Origin: Bog-473 sp963804055 | Lineage (GTDB): Bacteria; Actinomycetota; Acidimicrobiia; Acidimicrobiales; RAAP-2 | Direction of reading: 5' to 3' | Assembly (NCBI GenBank): GCA_963804055.1 | Contig: CAWDOU010000008.1 | Location: forward strand, 1-64,000 | Length of the DNA: 64,000 nt | Shown: positions 16,718 to 25,733 of the stretch, in pieces | How the letters are laid out: the number at the start of each line of letters is the position of its first letter | Position numbering within the stretch: the first letter of the stretch is position 1 | The notes under the pieces: generated by a model | Told to the model about the DNA's origin: nothing | The model's database searches: none | What the model saw: only the letters and a program-made list of their open reading frames with translations | Program-made: the position numbers and the translations under genes

Positions 16718-16754
16718 GAGAAGGGATCGCCGGGGGGGAGGGCGATCCCTTCTC
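16718..16754. promoter_or_regulatory. 14-bp perfect hairpin in a divergent intergenic region
   Basis: gagaagggatcgcc (16718-16731) and ggcgatcccttctc (16741-16754) are exact complements around a nine-base G-rich loop. It lies 87 bases upstream of the HAD-PlsC start and 163 upstream of the LysR start. There is no T run on either side, so it is not a normal intrinsic terminator. It may be a leader structure of the leftward transcript. Confidence 0.6.
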
Positions 16755-16858
16755 AAGACTCATCAGGCTCAGAGGGGGGGCTTCCGATTACCTGCGGTCT
16801 GAGATTCATTGTGCCGGTCCTTCGGCGATCAGTCAAGCAGCTTTAGGAGATACTTCAT

Positions 16859-16873
16859 ATCAGTTATACTGAT
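16859..16873. promoter_or_regulatory. LysR-type operator (T-N11-A) upstream of the LysR gene
   Basis: atcagt-tat-actgat is a perfect inverted repeat and fits the T-N11-A LysR box (T16860, A16872). It lies 44 bases before the LysR start, the expected place for autoregulation. It also faces the divergent HAD-PlsC operon. Confidence 0.6.
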
Positions 16874-16916
16874 GAGGAACTGAACTCTGGCAAGCACTTC
16901 CAGGAAGGCGGCATCC

Positions 16917-17825
16917 ATGGAATTGAAACACTTGCAAGCGCTCCTGGGGATCGCGGACACCGGGAGCTTCTCGGCCGCCGCCACGTCGATCGGTACCGTC
17001 CAGTCCAACGTCTCGGCCCACGTGGCCCGGCTGGAGCGCGAGCTCGACGTGCAGCTGGTGGACCGGGCCTCGGGCGGCCTCACCGAGGAGGGCGAGGTCG
17101 TCGTCGCCCGGGCCCGCCAGGTCATGAACGAGCTCGAGGCGATGGTGTCCGACGTGACGGCGCTGCGCCAGGAGGTCATCGGCACGGTGCGCCTGGGCAT
17201 GATCGGGACGACGGGCCGTTGGCTGGTGCCCCAGCTCTTCGACCTGCTCCGGGTCCGGCACCCCCACATCCACCTCAACATCGCCGAAGGTTCCAGCGTC
17301 CAGCTGGAGCAGCAGCTGGCCTCGGGCCAGCTCGATCTGGCCGTGGTCACCTTCCCCCTGAGCGGCGACGAGATCATGGCGGCCCAGCTCTTCGACGAGG
17401 ACCTGGTGGCCGTCCTGCCGCCGGGGCATTTCCTCGGCGGCGAGACCTCCATCCCCATTGAGCGGCTGTCGGAGATGGAGCTCCTCCTGCCGGCACCGGG
17501 CACCGCCCTGCGGGCCGAGATCGACAGCGCCACCGGCCCCGCCCGCGTCGTGCTCCGCCCCGCCATGGAGCTCGACGGGGTGCGCCTGATCGCTTCCCTG
17601 GCCTTCGACGGCTACGGCGCGGCCATCCTGCCGGCCACCGCGGTCCCGGGCCACCTGCGGGGGCGCTTCCCCGTCCTCCCAATCGACGGCCTCCCCCGTC
17701 GGCGCGTCGGGGTGGCGCAGCGGCGCCGGGGCCTCCCGTCGGCACCGGCACGGGCGGTCATCGACGTCCTCGGGGTCGTCGTCAACGACGTGCTCTCCAT
17801 GCCCGAAGGCATCCACCCCACCTGA
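16917..17825 (+). CDS. LysR-family transcriptional regulator
   Basis: A 302-residue regulator. The winged HTH occupies about residues 1-60 (LKHLQALLGIADTGSFSAAA, VQSNVSAHVARLERELDVQL), and a LysR_substrate domain fills the rest (VRLGMIGTTGRWLVPQLFDL). A T-N11-A palindrome just upstream suggests autoregulation. It is divergent from the HAD-PlsC/murT operon and convergent with a GNAT gene. The inducer is unknown. The usual third-helix arginine region is present, and the length is normal. Confidence 0.93.
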   Translation: MELKHLQALLGIADTGSFSAAATSIGTVQSNVSAHVARLERELDVQLVDRASGGLTEEGEVVVARARQVMNELEAMVSDVTALRQEVIGTVRLGMIGTTGRWLVPQLFDLLRVRHPHIHLNIAEGSSVQLEQQLASGQLDLAVVTFPLSGDEIMAAQLFDEDLVAVLPPGHFLGGETSIPIERLSEMELLLPAPGTALRAEIDSATGPARVVLRPAMELDGVRLIASLAFDGYGAAILPATAVPGHLRGRFPVLPIDGLPRRRVGVAQRRRGLPSAPARAVIDVLGVVVNDVLSMPEGIHPT

Positions 17826-17875
17826 AGCGGCCGGAGCAGGACGCCGTGGCGGCCCCCCTCCGAGGCCGACTTCCT

Positions 17876-18529
17876 TCAGGAGGACGGTTGGGGCTCCCGC
17901 CACATCGTCCAGAGGGTCGGCCCGTCGCCCGGCAGCGGGACCTCCTCGACGACCTCGAACCCGTGGCGCCGGTAGAAGGGCACGTTCCGCTCCTTGGACG
18001 ACTCGAGGTAGCAGGGGATGCCCTCGGCGTCGCAGTGGGTGAGCACCGGGCGCATGAGGGCGCCGCCCACGCCCTTGCCCTGCTGGTCGACGGCGGTCCC
18101 CAGGCTCGCCAGGTACCAGTGCGGCTCGCGGGGGTGCTTGCTCTCGACAAGCGCCAGCAGGCGCAGCGTGATGCCGAGGTTGGCGAGCACGTAGGGAAGC
18201 ACGGGGAGCATGGTGAGGACGCCGCGCAGACCCGCCTGGTACGGCTTGCCCGCCGGGGCCCAGATGGCCGAGCCGACATAGCCCTCGGCCACGTAACAGC
18301 CGCCGAACGGGAGGTAGTCGGCCTTCATCTGCGTGCGGAAATAGGCACGCAGCCCGGCGTCGCGGCGGGCCTCGTTGCGGAAGATGTGCGACGTGACGGG
18401 GTCGTCGTAGAAGGTCCGCGCCATCTGTGCGGCCATGGCCGTGACGTCGTCCGCCGTCGCACGCCGGACTACTGGCAGGGCAGGCTCGTGAACCATGACG
18501 GGGTCGATGCTGGCAGAGGTCCCGGCCAT
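17876..18529 (-). CDS. GNAT-family N-acetyltransferase
   Basis: About 217 residues. The acetyl-CoA-binding motif A is visible as GTAVDQQGKGVGGALMRPVL (Q-x-x-G-x-G/A), and a typical motif B ESSKERNVPFYRRHGFEVVE lies near the C-terminus. ATG 18529 is chosen because GGGTGG lies just upstream; ATG 18496 is possible. The start overlaps the end of the upstream acyltransferase gene, so the two are probably co-transcribed. The substrate is not predictable. Confidence 0.88.
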   Translation of the reverse strand: MAGTSASIDPVMVHEPALPVVRRATADDVTAMAAQMARTFYDDPVTSHIFRNEARRDAGLRAYFRTQMKADYLPFGGCYVAEGYVGSAIWAPAGKPYQAGLRGVLTMLPVLPYVLANLGITLRLLALVESKHPREPHWYLASLGTAVDQQGKGVGGALMRPVLTHCDAEGIPCYLESSKERNVPFYRRHGFEVVEEVPLPGDGPTLWTMWREPQPSS

Positions 18530-20790
18530 GCGCCACCCGGGGACGCGCCGGCGTGGGCCTGGCCGAGGGCCGCCAGCTCGGGCGCCAGGCGCTGCCCGAC
18601 GAAGATCCCGCCCGAGCGCGTGAAATGGACGCCGTCGGTGCAGCGCACGTTGATCTGGTCGACCGTCGGCGAGAAGGCATGGCCGGGCGAGACCAGCGCG
18701 TTGAGGTCGAACACGTAGACGCGGCTCCCGTCGATCCCCGCCGGCGTGGTCGTGGCCACCTGGCGCATGGTGGCGTTGTCGAGCGCGACGCGCGATGGTG
18801 CGTCCTCGGGCCAGGGGGTGCCGGCGGGCGAGGTCCCGCTGTCGTAGTAGGGGCTCGCCATGAGGACGACGCTGGCGCCGCGCGAGCCGAGGACCGACAC
18901 CGCCTGGCGGTAGCGGTCCGCCAGGTAGGCGTCGAACCCGGGCTGGCCTGCGTTCTGCCACTGGCCGCCGACCACCTGGTCGAACGTCTCACCGCGGGCC
19001 AGGTAGACGACCACGTCGGGGTTGTAGGCGTCCACCCACTTGCGCCACGTGTCCAACAACGAGTTGGGGTTCTTGTCGACATCGCAGGGCGCGTCCGGGC
19101 TCACCGTGTAGAAGAGCACCTTGATCTGTGACTGCATCGACAGCGAGCAGCCCGGCGTCCCCTCGTTGGCGATCTGCACGTTGTAGAGGTGGGCCTCCTG
19201 GGCCAGCCCGACACCGAGCGTCCCCGCGATGGAGTCGCCGACCAGGAGGACCTTGACCGGCTTGCCCGAGCCGGCGGTGGAGGTGGCGCCCGGGAGCGCT
19301 GGTGACAGGTAGGAGGGCGACGCGCTCGTCGTCGCCGTCGCCGTCGTCGCCGTCGTCGGCGCCGTGGGTGCGGTTGGCGACGCCGGGGTGGCCGGGGCCG
19401 AGGCCGGGGCGACGGTCGACGGTGTGGTGGTGGGCGCGCTGACCGCCAGCTGCGAGCCCTGCAGCTCCGCGGCCCCGACCGGCACCAGGGTGCTGATGAA
19501 CACCGCACTGATGGCCGCAGCCGCGCCGATGGGGGCCGCCACCCACGAGCGCCAGTGCTTCAGCGCGCCACGGCGGATCGGCATCTCGACGAGGTCGTAG
19601 CTGAGGGCGGCGATGGCGACGGTGACGCCGACGCGGGCCAGGAAGAGCGGGTAGACGCCCCAGTGCAGCCGTTGCCCGGTCATGACCAGGAGCACCGGCC
19701 AGTACCAGAGGTACACGCCGTAGGAGATGCGGCCCCACTGTGGCAGCGGCGGCAGCTCCAGCAGGCGCACCACGAGCGAGCGCGGCGCCACCGCGCAGCC
19801 CAGGACGACCGCACCGGCGGCCAGGCTGGCCACCATGAAGCCGCCGCTGAAGGCGAAGGTCGACGTCTCCGTGGTCGTGGCCCACAACGCGGCCGTCCCC
19901 GCCACGCCGCCCAGAGCGAGGACGGAGGCGAACCGCGTGAACCAACGCCGGCTGCTGCTGTCGCGCCACAACGTCAGGCCGATGGCGATGGCCGCGCCGA
20001 CGAGCAGCGCCTGGGCCCGCGTGTCCGTGCCGTAGTAGGCGCGTCCGGTGTAGCCGTTGGGCGCGAGGAACGCCATGAGGACGGCCGAACCGAGCGAGCC
20101 GAAGCAGGCCACCGCGAAGAGGATCTGCAGACGGCGACGGCGCACCCACTCCGGGTCGTCGCGCACCGGGGCCGGGCCGACGAGGAGCAACTGGCCGCCG
20201 CCGAGCACACGGACTGTGCGGGCGGTGGCGGTGCGGGCGGTGGCGGTGCGGCGCCGCGCCCGGCGCGTCGTGCCGAGCTTGAGCACGGCGAGGACGATGA
20301 GAGGCCACACCAGGTAGAACTGCTCCTCGATCGCCAGCGACCACGTGTGCAGCAGCGGCGAGGGCTGGGTCGACAACGAGAAGTACGTCACGCCCTGATG
20401 GATGGAGTACCAGTTCGACACGTAGAACATCGTCGAGAGGGCGTCGCCGAGGATGTGCGGCGTGGCCAGCACGGTCGGCACGACCGCCAGCACGATGCCG
20501 ATGACGGCAACGAGGAGGAACAGCGCCGGCAGGAGGCGCCGGGCGCGGGCGGCCCAGAAGCGGCGCAGGCGGATGGTCCCGGTCCCGCTCCACTCGCGGA
20601 CGAGGAGCGACGTGATCAGAAAGCCCGAGAGGACGAAGAAGGAGTCGACACCGTAGTAGCCGCCCGGCACGGAGTTGAGGCCGGTGTGGAAGGCGATGAT
20701 GGCGAGGACCGACATGGCCCGGATGCCGTCGAGGCCCCGGATGTGGCCCATCGTCGGGCGCCCCGCCGGTGCGTTAGCGTCCGTGCTCAT
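18469..20790 (-). CDS. OafA/YrhL-type membrane acyltransferase with C-terminal SGNH domain
   Basis: A 773-residue O-acyltransferase. The N-terminal acyltransferase_3 domain (about residues 15-400) has around ten membrane helices, the catalytic-histidine motif IAFHTGLNSVPGG, FFVLSGFLIT, and the RxxR-like FWAARARRLLPAL. A low-complexity Thr/Ala/Pro linker (about 445-500) leads to an extracytoplasmic SGNH hydrolase-like domain with nucleophile motif LLVGDSIAGTLG and VRCTDGVHFTRSG near the end. Such proteins O-acetylate cell-surface polysaccharide or peptidoglycan. The GNAT gene follows with an overlap. It is divergent from the Gfo/Idh gene. Confidence 0.92.
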   Translation of the reverse strand: MSTDANAPAGRPTMGHIRGLDGIRAMSVLAIIAFHTGLNSVPGGYYGVDSFFVLSGFLITSLLVREWSGTGTIRLRRFWAARARRLLPALFLLVAVIGIVLAVVPTVLATPHILGDALSTMFYVSNWYSIHQGVTYFSLSTQPSPLLHTWSLAIEEQFYLVWPLIVLAVLKLGTTRRARRRTATARTATARTVRVLGGGQLLLVGPAPVRDDPEWVRRRRLQILFAVACFGSLGSAVLMAFLAPNGYTGRAYYGTDTRAQALLVGAAIAIGLTLWRDSSSRRWFTRFASVLALGGVAGTAALWATTTETSTFAFSGGFMVASLAAGAVVLGCAVAPRSLVVRLLELPPLPQWGRISYGVYLWYWPVLLVMTGQRLHWGVYPLFLARVGVTVAIAALSYDLVEMPIRRGALKHWRSWVAAPIGAAAAISAVFISTLVPVGAAELQGSQLAVSAPTTTPSTVAPASAPATPASPTAPTAPTTATTATATTSASPSYLSPALPGATSTAGSGKPVKVLLVGDSIAGTLGVGLAQEAHLYNVQIANEGTPGCSLSMQSQIKVLFYTVSPDAPCDVDKNPNSLLDTWRKWVDAYNPDVVVYLARGETFDQVVGGQWQNAGQPGFDAYLADRYRQAVSVLGSRGASVVLMASPYYDSGTSPAGTPWPEDAPSRVALDNATMRQVATTTPAGIDGSRVYVFDLNALVSPGHAFSPTVDQINVRCTDGVHFTRSGGIFVGQRLAPELAALGQAHAGASPGGAWPGPLPASTPSWFTSLPCQ

Positions 20791-20913
20791 GCAGCGTCTG
20801 GCCCCACCGTCCCCGGCGGCGACCCCTCCGTCCCATACTCGGGAAACGTCCCACCGGGGCCTATCTCACTGCGCTTCTCGCGGTGATGGTGCCGGAAGCC
20901 CGGTGACCGCCGC

Positions 20914-21903
20914 GTGCTGAGAATCGGGATCCTGGGGGCGGCCCGCATCGCCCCCTCCGCCCTGATCAAGCCCGCCCGGAGGACCGGGGGTGCCACCGTG
21001 GTGGCCGTGGCGGCGCGCGACCGCGAGCGGGCCACGGAATTCGCCCGCAAGCAGGGCATTCCCCGCGTCCTGGACAGCTACACGGCGCTGGTGGAGGACC
21101 CCGAGATCGACGCCGTCTACAACCCCCTCCCCAACGGCCTGCACGGCCACTGGACGATCGCCGCCCTGAAGGCGGGCAAGCACGTCCTGTGCGAGAAGCC
21201 GTTCACGGCCAACGCCGACGAGGCCCGGGCGGTGGCCGAGACGGCCAACGGCAACCCAGGTGTCGTCGTCATGGAGGCCTTCCACTACCAGTACCACCCG
21301 CTCACCAAGCGCCTGGTGGAGATCGTCCGCTCGGGCGAGCTGGGCAACATCTCCAAGGTCGACGTGGCCTTCTCGGCCCCGCTGTGGAAGCGGGGTGACA
21401 TCCGTTATCAGCTTGGCCTGGCCGGCGGCGCCACCATGGACATGGGCTGCTACCCCATCAGCCTGCTGCGCCTGCTCGTCCCCGGGCCGCGCGTGAACAG
21501 CGCCGAGGCGAAGCTGTCCTCGCCCGGCGTCGACCGCGCCATGGACGCCCACTTCTCGCTGCCCGACGGCGGCAGCGCGCACATCGGCTGCTCCATGTTC
21601 TCGTCCTCGGTGCTGCGCCTCCACGCGGAGATCACGGGCGACAACGGGAAGATCTCCGTCTTCAACCCCTTCGCGCCCCAGCACGGGCACCGCATGAAGG
21701 TGACGACGTCGCTCGGCACCCGCAAGGAGCGTTTCAGCCGCCGGCCGAGCTACGACTTCCAACTCGACGCGTTCGTGGCCGCCTGCGAGGAGGGGACGTC
21801 GTTCCCGACGACAGCGGTCGACGCCATCCGTACGATGGAGCTCATCGACGCGATCTACACCGCCGCCGGCCTGCCCGTACGCCAGCCGACGCCGATCGGC
21901 TGA
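20914..21903 (+). CDS. Gfo/Idh/MocA-family oxidoreductase
   Basis: A 329-residue NAD(P)-dependent dehydrogenase starting at GTG. The Rossmann fold GILGAARIAPSALI is at the N-terminus, the EKP motif (VLCEKPFTANADEA) at about 93-95 carries the catalytic lysine, and the C-terminal GFO_IDH_MocA_C sheet includes GGATMDMGCYPISLLRLL. Members act on sugars, inositols or trans-dihydrodiols. Its stop shares one base with the tldD start (TGATG), so it is co-translated with tldD. The functional connection is unclear. Confidence 0.92.
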   Translation: MLRIGILGAARIAPSALIKPARRTGGATVVAVAARDRERATEFARKQGIPRVLDSYTALVEDPEIDAVYNPLPNGLHGHWTIAALKAGKHVLCEKPFTANADEARAVAETANGNPGVVVMEAFHYQYHPLTKRLVEIVRSGELGNISKVDVAFSAPLWKRGDIRYQLGLAGGATMDMGCYPISLLRLLVPGPRVNSAEAKLSSPGVDRAMDAHFSLPDGGSAHIGCSMFSSSVLRLHAEITGDNGKISVFNPFAPQHGHRMKVTTSLGTRKERFSRRPSYDFQLDAFVAACEEGTSFPTTAVDAIRTMELIDAIYTAAGLPVRQPTPIG

Positions 21904-23435
21904 TGCCGCTCGCCGCCGACGACCTGGCCGCGCTGGCGGACGCTGCGCTCTCGGCTGCGTCCGGCTGCCAGGCCGCCGAGTTACGGGTGGAGCGCATCCG
22001 CAGCCAGACGGTCCGTCTGCGCGACGCCGAGCCCGAGACGACGGCGGACGACACGGACTTCGGCATGGGCGTGCGCGTCGTGGTCGACGGCGCGGTGGGC
22101 TTCGCCGCCTCCGTCGACGTCCGGCCCGACGAGGCGGCCAACCTGGTGCGCCAGGCCCGGGAGATGGCCAAGGTCACGAGCCGGGCTGGCGGCGGGCGCG
22201 TGGAGCTGGCGCCCGAGCCGTCGCACGGCGAGGTCACCTGGTCGAGTGCCTTCGTCATCGACCCCTCCACCGTGCCGCTCGCCGACAAGGTCGCGCTGCT
22301 GGCCGAGTGGAGCCTGCGCCTGGCGGAGCACGACGCGGTCTCGCACACCTCGGCGTCGGTGCTCGCCGTGTCGGAGCAGACGTATCTCGCCGACCTCAAC
22401 GGCACGCGGGCCACCCAGCACCGGGTGCGCCTGCAGGCACAACTGGAGGCGCTGGCGCTGTCGGACGGCGGCAGCGGCTTCGAGACCATGCGCACGCTGG
22501 CCCCGCCCGTGGGCCGGGGCTGGGAGTTCCTGGCCGGTGGCGGTGGTGGTGGTGGTGGCGGCGGCGGCGCTGCCGGTGGTGGCGGTGGATGGGACTGGGA
22601 CGCCGAGCTGGCGGAGCTGCCCGAGCTGCTGGCCGAGAAATTGCGGGCACCCTCGGTCGAGGGCGGGACGTACGACCTGGTGGTCGACCCGTCGAACCTG
22701 TGGCTCACGATCCACGAGTCGGTCGGCCACGCCACCGAGCTCGACCGCGCCGTCGGCTACGAGGCGGCCTACGCCGGCACCTCCTTCGCCACCTTCGACA
22801 AGCTCGGCTCGCTCGCCTACGGCTCCCCGGTCATGCACGTCACGGGCGACCGCACGGTGGAGCACGGCCTGGCCACCGTCGGCATCGACGACGAGGGCGT
22901 CGCGGCCCAGTCCTTCGATCTGGTGCGCGACGGGACGCTGGTGGGCTATCAGCTCGACCGCTCCATCGCCGCCGCCATGGGATTCGACCGCTCCAACGGA
23001 TGCGCCTTCGCCGACTCGCCACTGCACGTGCCGATTCAGCGCATGGCCAACGTGTCGCTGGCGCACGCCGGCGAGGACGGCCCCCGCACCGAGGACCTGA
23101 TCGCCGGCGTCGACCGCGGCATCTACATCGTGGGCGACAAGAGCTGGTCCATCGACATGCAGCGCTACAACTTCCAGTTCACCGGGCAGCGCTTCTACCG
23201 GATTGCGGGCGGGAAGCTGGCGGGGCAGGTGAAGGACGTGGCGTATCAAGCCACCACGACCGACTTCTGGGGTGCCATGGAAGCCGTCGGTGGCGCCTCG
23301 ACCTGGGTGCTGGGCGGGGCCTTCAACTGCGGCAAGGGCCAGCCCGGTCAGGTCGCCCCCGTCTCGCACGGCTGCCCCTCGGTGCTCGTGCGCGGCGTGC
23401 GGGTGCTCAACACGCGAGAAGAGTCGGGCCGGTGA
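21903..23435 (+). CDS. tldD: Metalloprotease TldD
   Basis: A 510-residue subunit of the TldD/TldE protease, known for cleaving unfolded or linear peptides and maturing some modified peptides. The zinc-binding HExxxH is HESVGH at about residue 277, and the distal region YQATTTDFWGAMEAVGGAST and GVRVLNT is typical. It precedes tldE with a 30-base gap, the usual pairing. An unusual run of 11 glycines, two alanines and five glycines (residues 212-229) sits in a surface loop before the protease core. It is encoded by a GGT/GGC triplet repeat. Confidence 0.95.
   Translation: MPLAADDLAALADAALSAASGCQAAELRVERIRSQTVRLRDAEPETTADDTDFGMGVRVVVDGAVGFAASVDVRPDEAANLVRQAREMAKVTSRAGGGRVELAPEPSHGEVTWSSAFVIDPSTVPLADKVALLAEWSLRLAEHDAVSHTSASVLAVSEQTYLADLNGTRATQHRVRLQAQLEALALSDGGSGFETMRTLAPPVGRGWEFLAGGGGGGGGGGGAAGGGGGWDWDAELAELPELLAEKLRAPSVEGGTYDLVVDPSNLWLTIHESVGHATELDRAVGYEAAYAGTSFATFDKLGSLAYGSPVMHVTGDRTVEHGLATVGIDDEGVAAQSFDLVRDGTLVGYQLDRSIAAAMGFDRSNGCAFADSPLHVPIQRMANVSLAHAGEDGPRTEDLIAGVDRGIYIVGDKSWSIDMQRYNFQFTGQRFYRIAGGKLAGQVKDVAYQATTTDFWGAMEAVGGASTWVLGGAFNCGKGQPGQVAPVSHGCPSVLVRGVRVLNTREESGR
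22536..22589 (+). repeat. GGN triplet repeat encoding polyglycine inside tldD
   Basis: Eleven consecutive Gly codons (GGT/GGC), two Ala codons, then five Gly codons, in frame. As a triplet repeat it can change length without breaking the frame. Confidence 0.95.
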
Positions 23436-23465
23436 CGGCGGTGCCGCGTTGACGCCGGTGCTCCG

Positions 23466-24854
23466 TTGATTCCCGCCCAGGAGCTCGTCGAGCGCGGCCT
23501 GTCGACGGCCGGCACCCTCGGGGCGGACGGGTGCATCGTGCTGGTGGAGGAGAACAGCCACGTCGACGTCCGCTTCGCCCTGAACACGACGACGACGAAC
23601 GGCGTGCAGCGGGGGCGTTCGGTCAGCGTCATCGCTCTGTCCGGCCGCGCCTTCGGCTCCGCCCGTCGTGCGGGCGAGGTCGGCGCAGACGGAGTGGCGG
23701 AGATGGTGGCGGCCGCCCTGGCCGATGCGCAGTCGGCCTCCCCGGCGGCCGACGCCTTCGCGCTCGTGTCGCCGTCCGAGACCCGCCCGGGGCGCGACTT
23801 CGGGCTCGACCCCGAGGAGACCGACTCGGGGGCGCTCGAAGACGTGCTCGGCGCGCTCTCCGGCGCATTCGGGCGGGCCCGGGCCCGTGACGCCGTCCTG
23901 GCCGGCTTCGCCGAACAGGACCTGGCCACCGTGTATCTGGGCACCTCCACCGGGGTGCGGCTGTCGCACGCGCAGCCGACGGCCGCGGTCAACCTCGTCG
24001 GGCGGACCGTTGACGGCAGCGGCTCGGCCTGGGTGGGCGAGCCGACCATCGCCCCCTCGCTCGAGCGGATGGAGCAGGAGATCTGGCGGCGGCTCGACTG
24101 GGCCGCCACGAGAGTGGCGCTGGACGCCGGCCGCTACGAGGTGATCATGCCGCCGTCGGCGGTGGGCGACATGATGGCCATGCTCGCCTTCGACGCGCTG
24201 GGCGGCCAGGACGCCGAGGACGGCCGCACGGTGTTCTCCAAGGACGGCGGCGGGACCCGCGTGGGCGAGACGATCACCTCGCTGCCGTTCTCCCTCGTGA
24301 GCGACCCGTTCGAGCAGCCCATCGCCACCACGCCGTTCGTCGCCACCGGGGCGAGCAGCTCGGAGGTCTCCGTCTTCGACAACGGACTGCCGTGTGCCCG
24401 CACCGAGTGGCTGCGCGACGGGGTGCTGGCCCGGCTCCGCTACCACCGGGCCGGGGCGGCGCGGTCCGGCGTGCCCATGGCGCCCTACGTCGACAACCTG
24501 GCAATGGGGTGCGGCGACCACGACGGCGGATCGCTCGACGACATGATCGCCCGCACGGAGCGGGGGCTCCTGCTCACCTGCCTCTGGTACATCCGCGTGG
24601 TCGACCCCGCCACGCTGTTGTGCACCGGCCTCACCCGCGATGGCGTCTACGTCATTGAGAACGGCACCGTCGTCGGGGCGGCCAACAACTTCCGCTTCAA
24701 CGAGAGCCCGGTCGACCTGCTGACCCGGGCCACGGAGGTCGGGTCCCCCGTCCGCTCGCTCGGGCGCGAGTTCGGCGAGTACCTCAACCGGACGATCATG
24801 CCGCCGCTGCGCATCCCGGACTACAACATGAGCTCGGTGAGCCAAGCCAGCTGA
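23466..24854 (+). CDS. tldE: Metalloprotease-like partner TldE/PmbA
   Basis: A 462-residue inactive-type partner of TldD; it lacks the HExxxH motif, as expected. Typical stretches are GRYEVIMPPSAVGDMMAML, GLPCARTEWLRDGVL and LTCLWYIRVVDPATLLCTGL with the closing NNFRFNESPVDLL. The best start is TTG 23466, which gives a normal N-terminus (IPAQELVERGL). Together with TldD it forms the heterodimeric protease whose peptide substrate passes through the chamber between them. No RiPP precursor was recognised nearby. Confidence 0.93.
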   Translation: MIPAQELVERGLSTAGTLGADGCIVLVEENSHVDVRFALNTTTTNGVQRGRSVSVIALSGRAFGSARRAGEVGADGVAEMVAAALADAQSASPAADAFALVSPSETRPGRDFGLDPEETDSGALEDVLGALSGAFGRARARDAVLAGFAEQDLATVYLGTSTGVRLSHAQPTAAVNLVGRTVDGSGSAWVGEPTIAPSLERMEQEIWRRLDWAATRVALDAGRYEVIMPPSAVGDMMAMLAFDALGGQDAEDGRTVFSKDGGGTRVGETITSLPFSLVSDPFEQPIATTPFVATGASSSEVSVFDNGLPCARTEWLRDGVLARLRYHRAGAARSGVPMAPYVDNLAMGCGDHDGGSLDDMIARTERGLLLTCLWYIRVVDPATLLCTGLTRDGVYVIENGTVVGAANNFRFNESPVDLLTRATEVGSPVRSLGREFGEYLNRTIMPPLRIPDYNMSSVSQAS

Positions 24855-24946
24855 GGGCCGGCGGGGCCGGCGGCGGCCGCTGGGCTGGCTGGGCCGGCGG
24901 CGGCTGGGGCGGCTGGGCCGGCGGGGTGCGGCGGTGTCGATGGGCG
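24855..24946. repeat. GC-rich degenerate repeat between convergent genes
   Basis: Dominated by ggctgggccggcgg-like units; the 14-mer occurs exactly at 24887-24900 and 24911-24924. It can fold strongly and lies between two converging genes, so it may act as a bidirectional transcription block. No T run is present. Confidence 0.5.
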
Positions 24947-25675
24947 TCAGGGATGCCGGGCCCGCGTGCGCACCACCACCGTGTCGGCCACTTTGTCCTG
25001 CAGCGTCTGGTTCAGCGGGCTGCCGAGGACCCACAGTGACGTCGTGGCCAGCCCGGCGACCGTGACGAGCCGGAAGAGCGTTTCGGCCAGCGGCACCGGC
25101 CCGTACACGTGGCGGAACGCGATCAGGGTGGCGATCTGGGCCCACAGTGCCACCACCACGAAGTAGGTCAGGACCCGGCGCGCTGCCTGGGGTGGCGTCA
25201 AGGGTGCGCCCGACGTGCGGTCGACCGCCCGGACGCCCGCCGCCATCATGCCCACCGTCTGGCCGTTGAAGCGGAGCAGGAGGTAGGGGTACAGCAAGAG
25301 GATGAGCACGCTGATCACCACGACCGCCACCTGGGCGACCGGGTCGTAGTGCCAGGTGGTCGTGCCCGGTATGACGTTGTTGCGCTGCGTCAGCCCGATG
25401 GCAAGGGTGACGATGAACTGCGCCACGTCGATGATGACGATATCGAGCAGATAGCCACCGAGGCGCCGCCACCAGCCTGCGAGCTCCGCCGGCCCCGACG
25501 CCAGCGGGATCTGTGGCCGTGCGATCGCCTGCGGTGGTGTACCGAGGTGATCCGTCCAGCGCGAACCGTCCCACCAACGGTGTGCCGCCTGTCCGGAGGG
25601 GTCCGGGTACCACCCCGGCGGCGGCAGGGACGGCTCCGGTGGAGGCGCCGGAGGTGGGGCGGGCGGCCAGGTCAT
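24947..25675 (-). CDS. DUF2510 and RDD-domain membrane protein
   Basis: A 242-residue protein. A proline-rich N-terminus carries a DUF2510 motif (PPGWYPDPSGQAAHRWWDGS, ending RWTDH). An RDD domain with three to four membrane helices follows, beginning LAGWWRRLGGYLLDIVIIDV with the defining Arg and Asp residues. Other helices are VAVVVISVLILLLYPYLLL and VLTYFVVVALWAQIATLI. RDD proteins are thought to be membrane transporters or ion-antiport-like, but the role here is unknown. The ATG at 25675 is supported by the proline-rich start common in this group. Confidence 0.87.
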   Translation of the reverse strand: MTWPPAPPPAPPPEPSLPPPGWYPDPSGQAAHRWWDGSRWTDHLGTPPQAIARPQIPLASGPAELAGWWRRLGGYLLDIVIIDVAQFIVTLAIGLTQRNNVIPGTTTWHYDPVAQVAVVVISVLILLLYPYLLLRFNGQTVGMMAAGVRAVDRTSGAPLTPPQAARRVLTYFVVVALWAQIATLIAFRHVYGPVPLAETLFRLVTVAGLATTSLWVLGSPLNQTLQDKVADTVVVRTRARHP

Positions 25676-25733
25676 GCGGTTGCGCGCGACGACGCTCGGT
25701 ATCCCCGGGAAGGTGCTGCCAGCGCGGCGCCGG

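Noticed and set aside
16732..16740. G7 tract as a phase-variation switch
   Set aside because: It lies in the loop of a non-coding hairpin, not in a reading frame or between promoter elements that I can identify.
21981..25613. A leftward open frame of about 1200 codons opposite tldD and tldE
   Set aside because: Antisense to two complete, motif-bearing genes; no recognisable domain in the translation.
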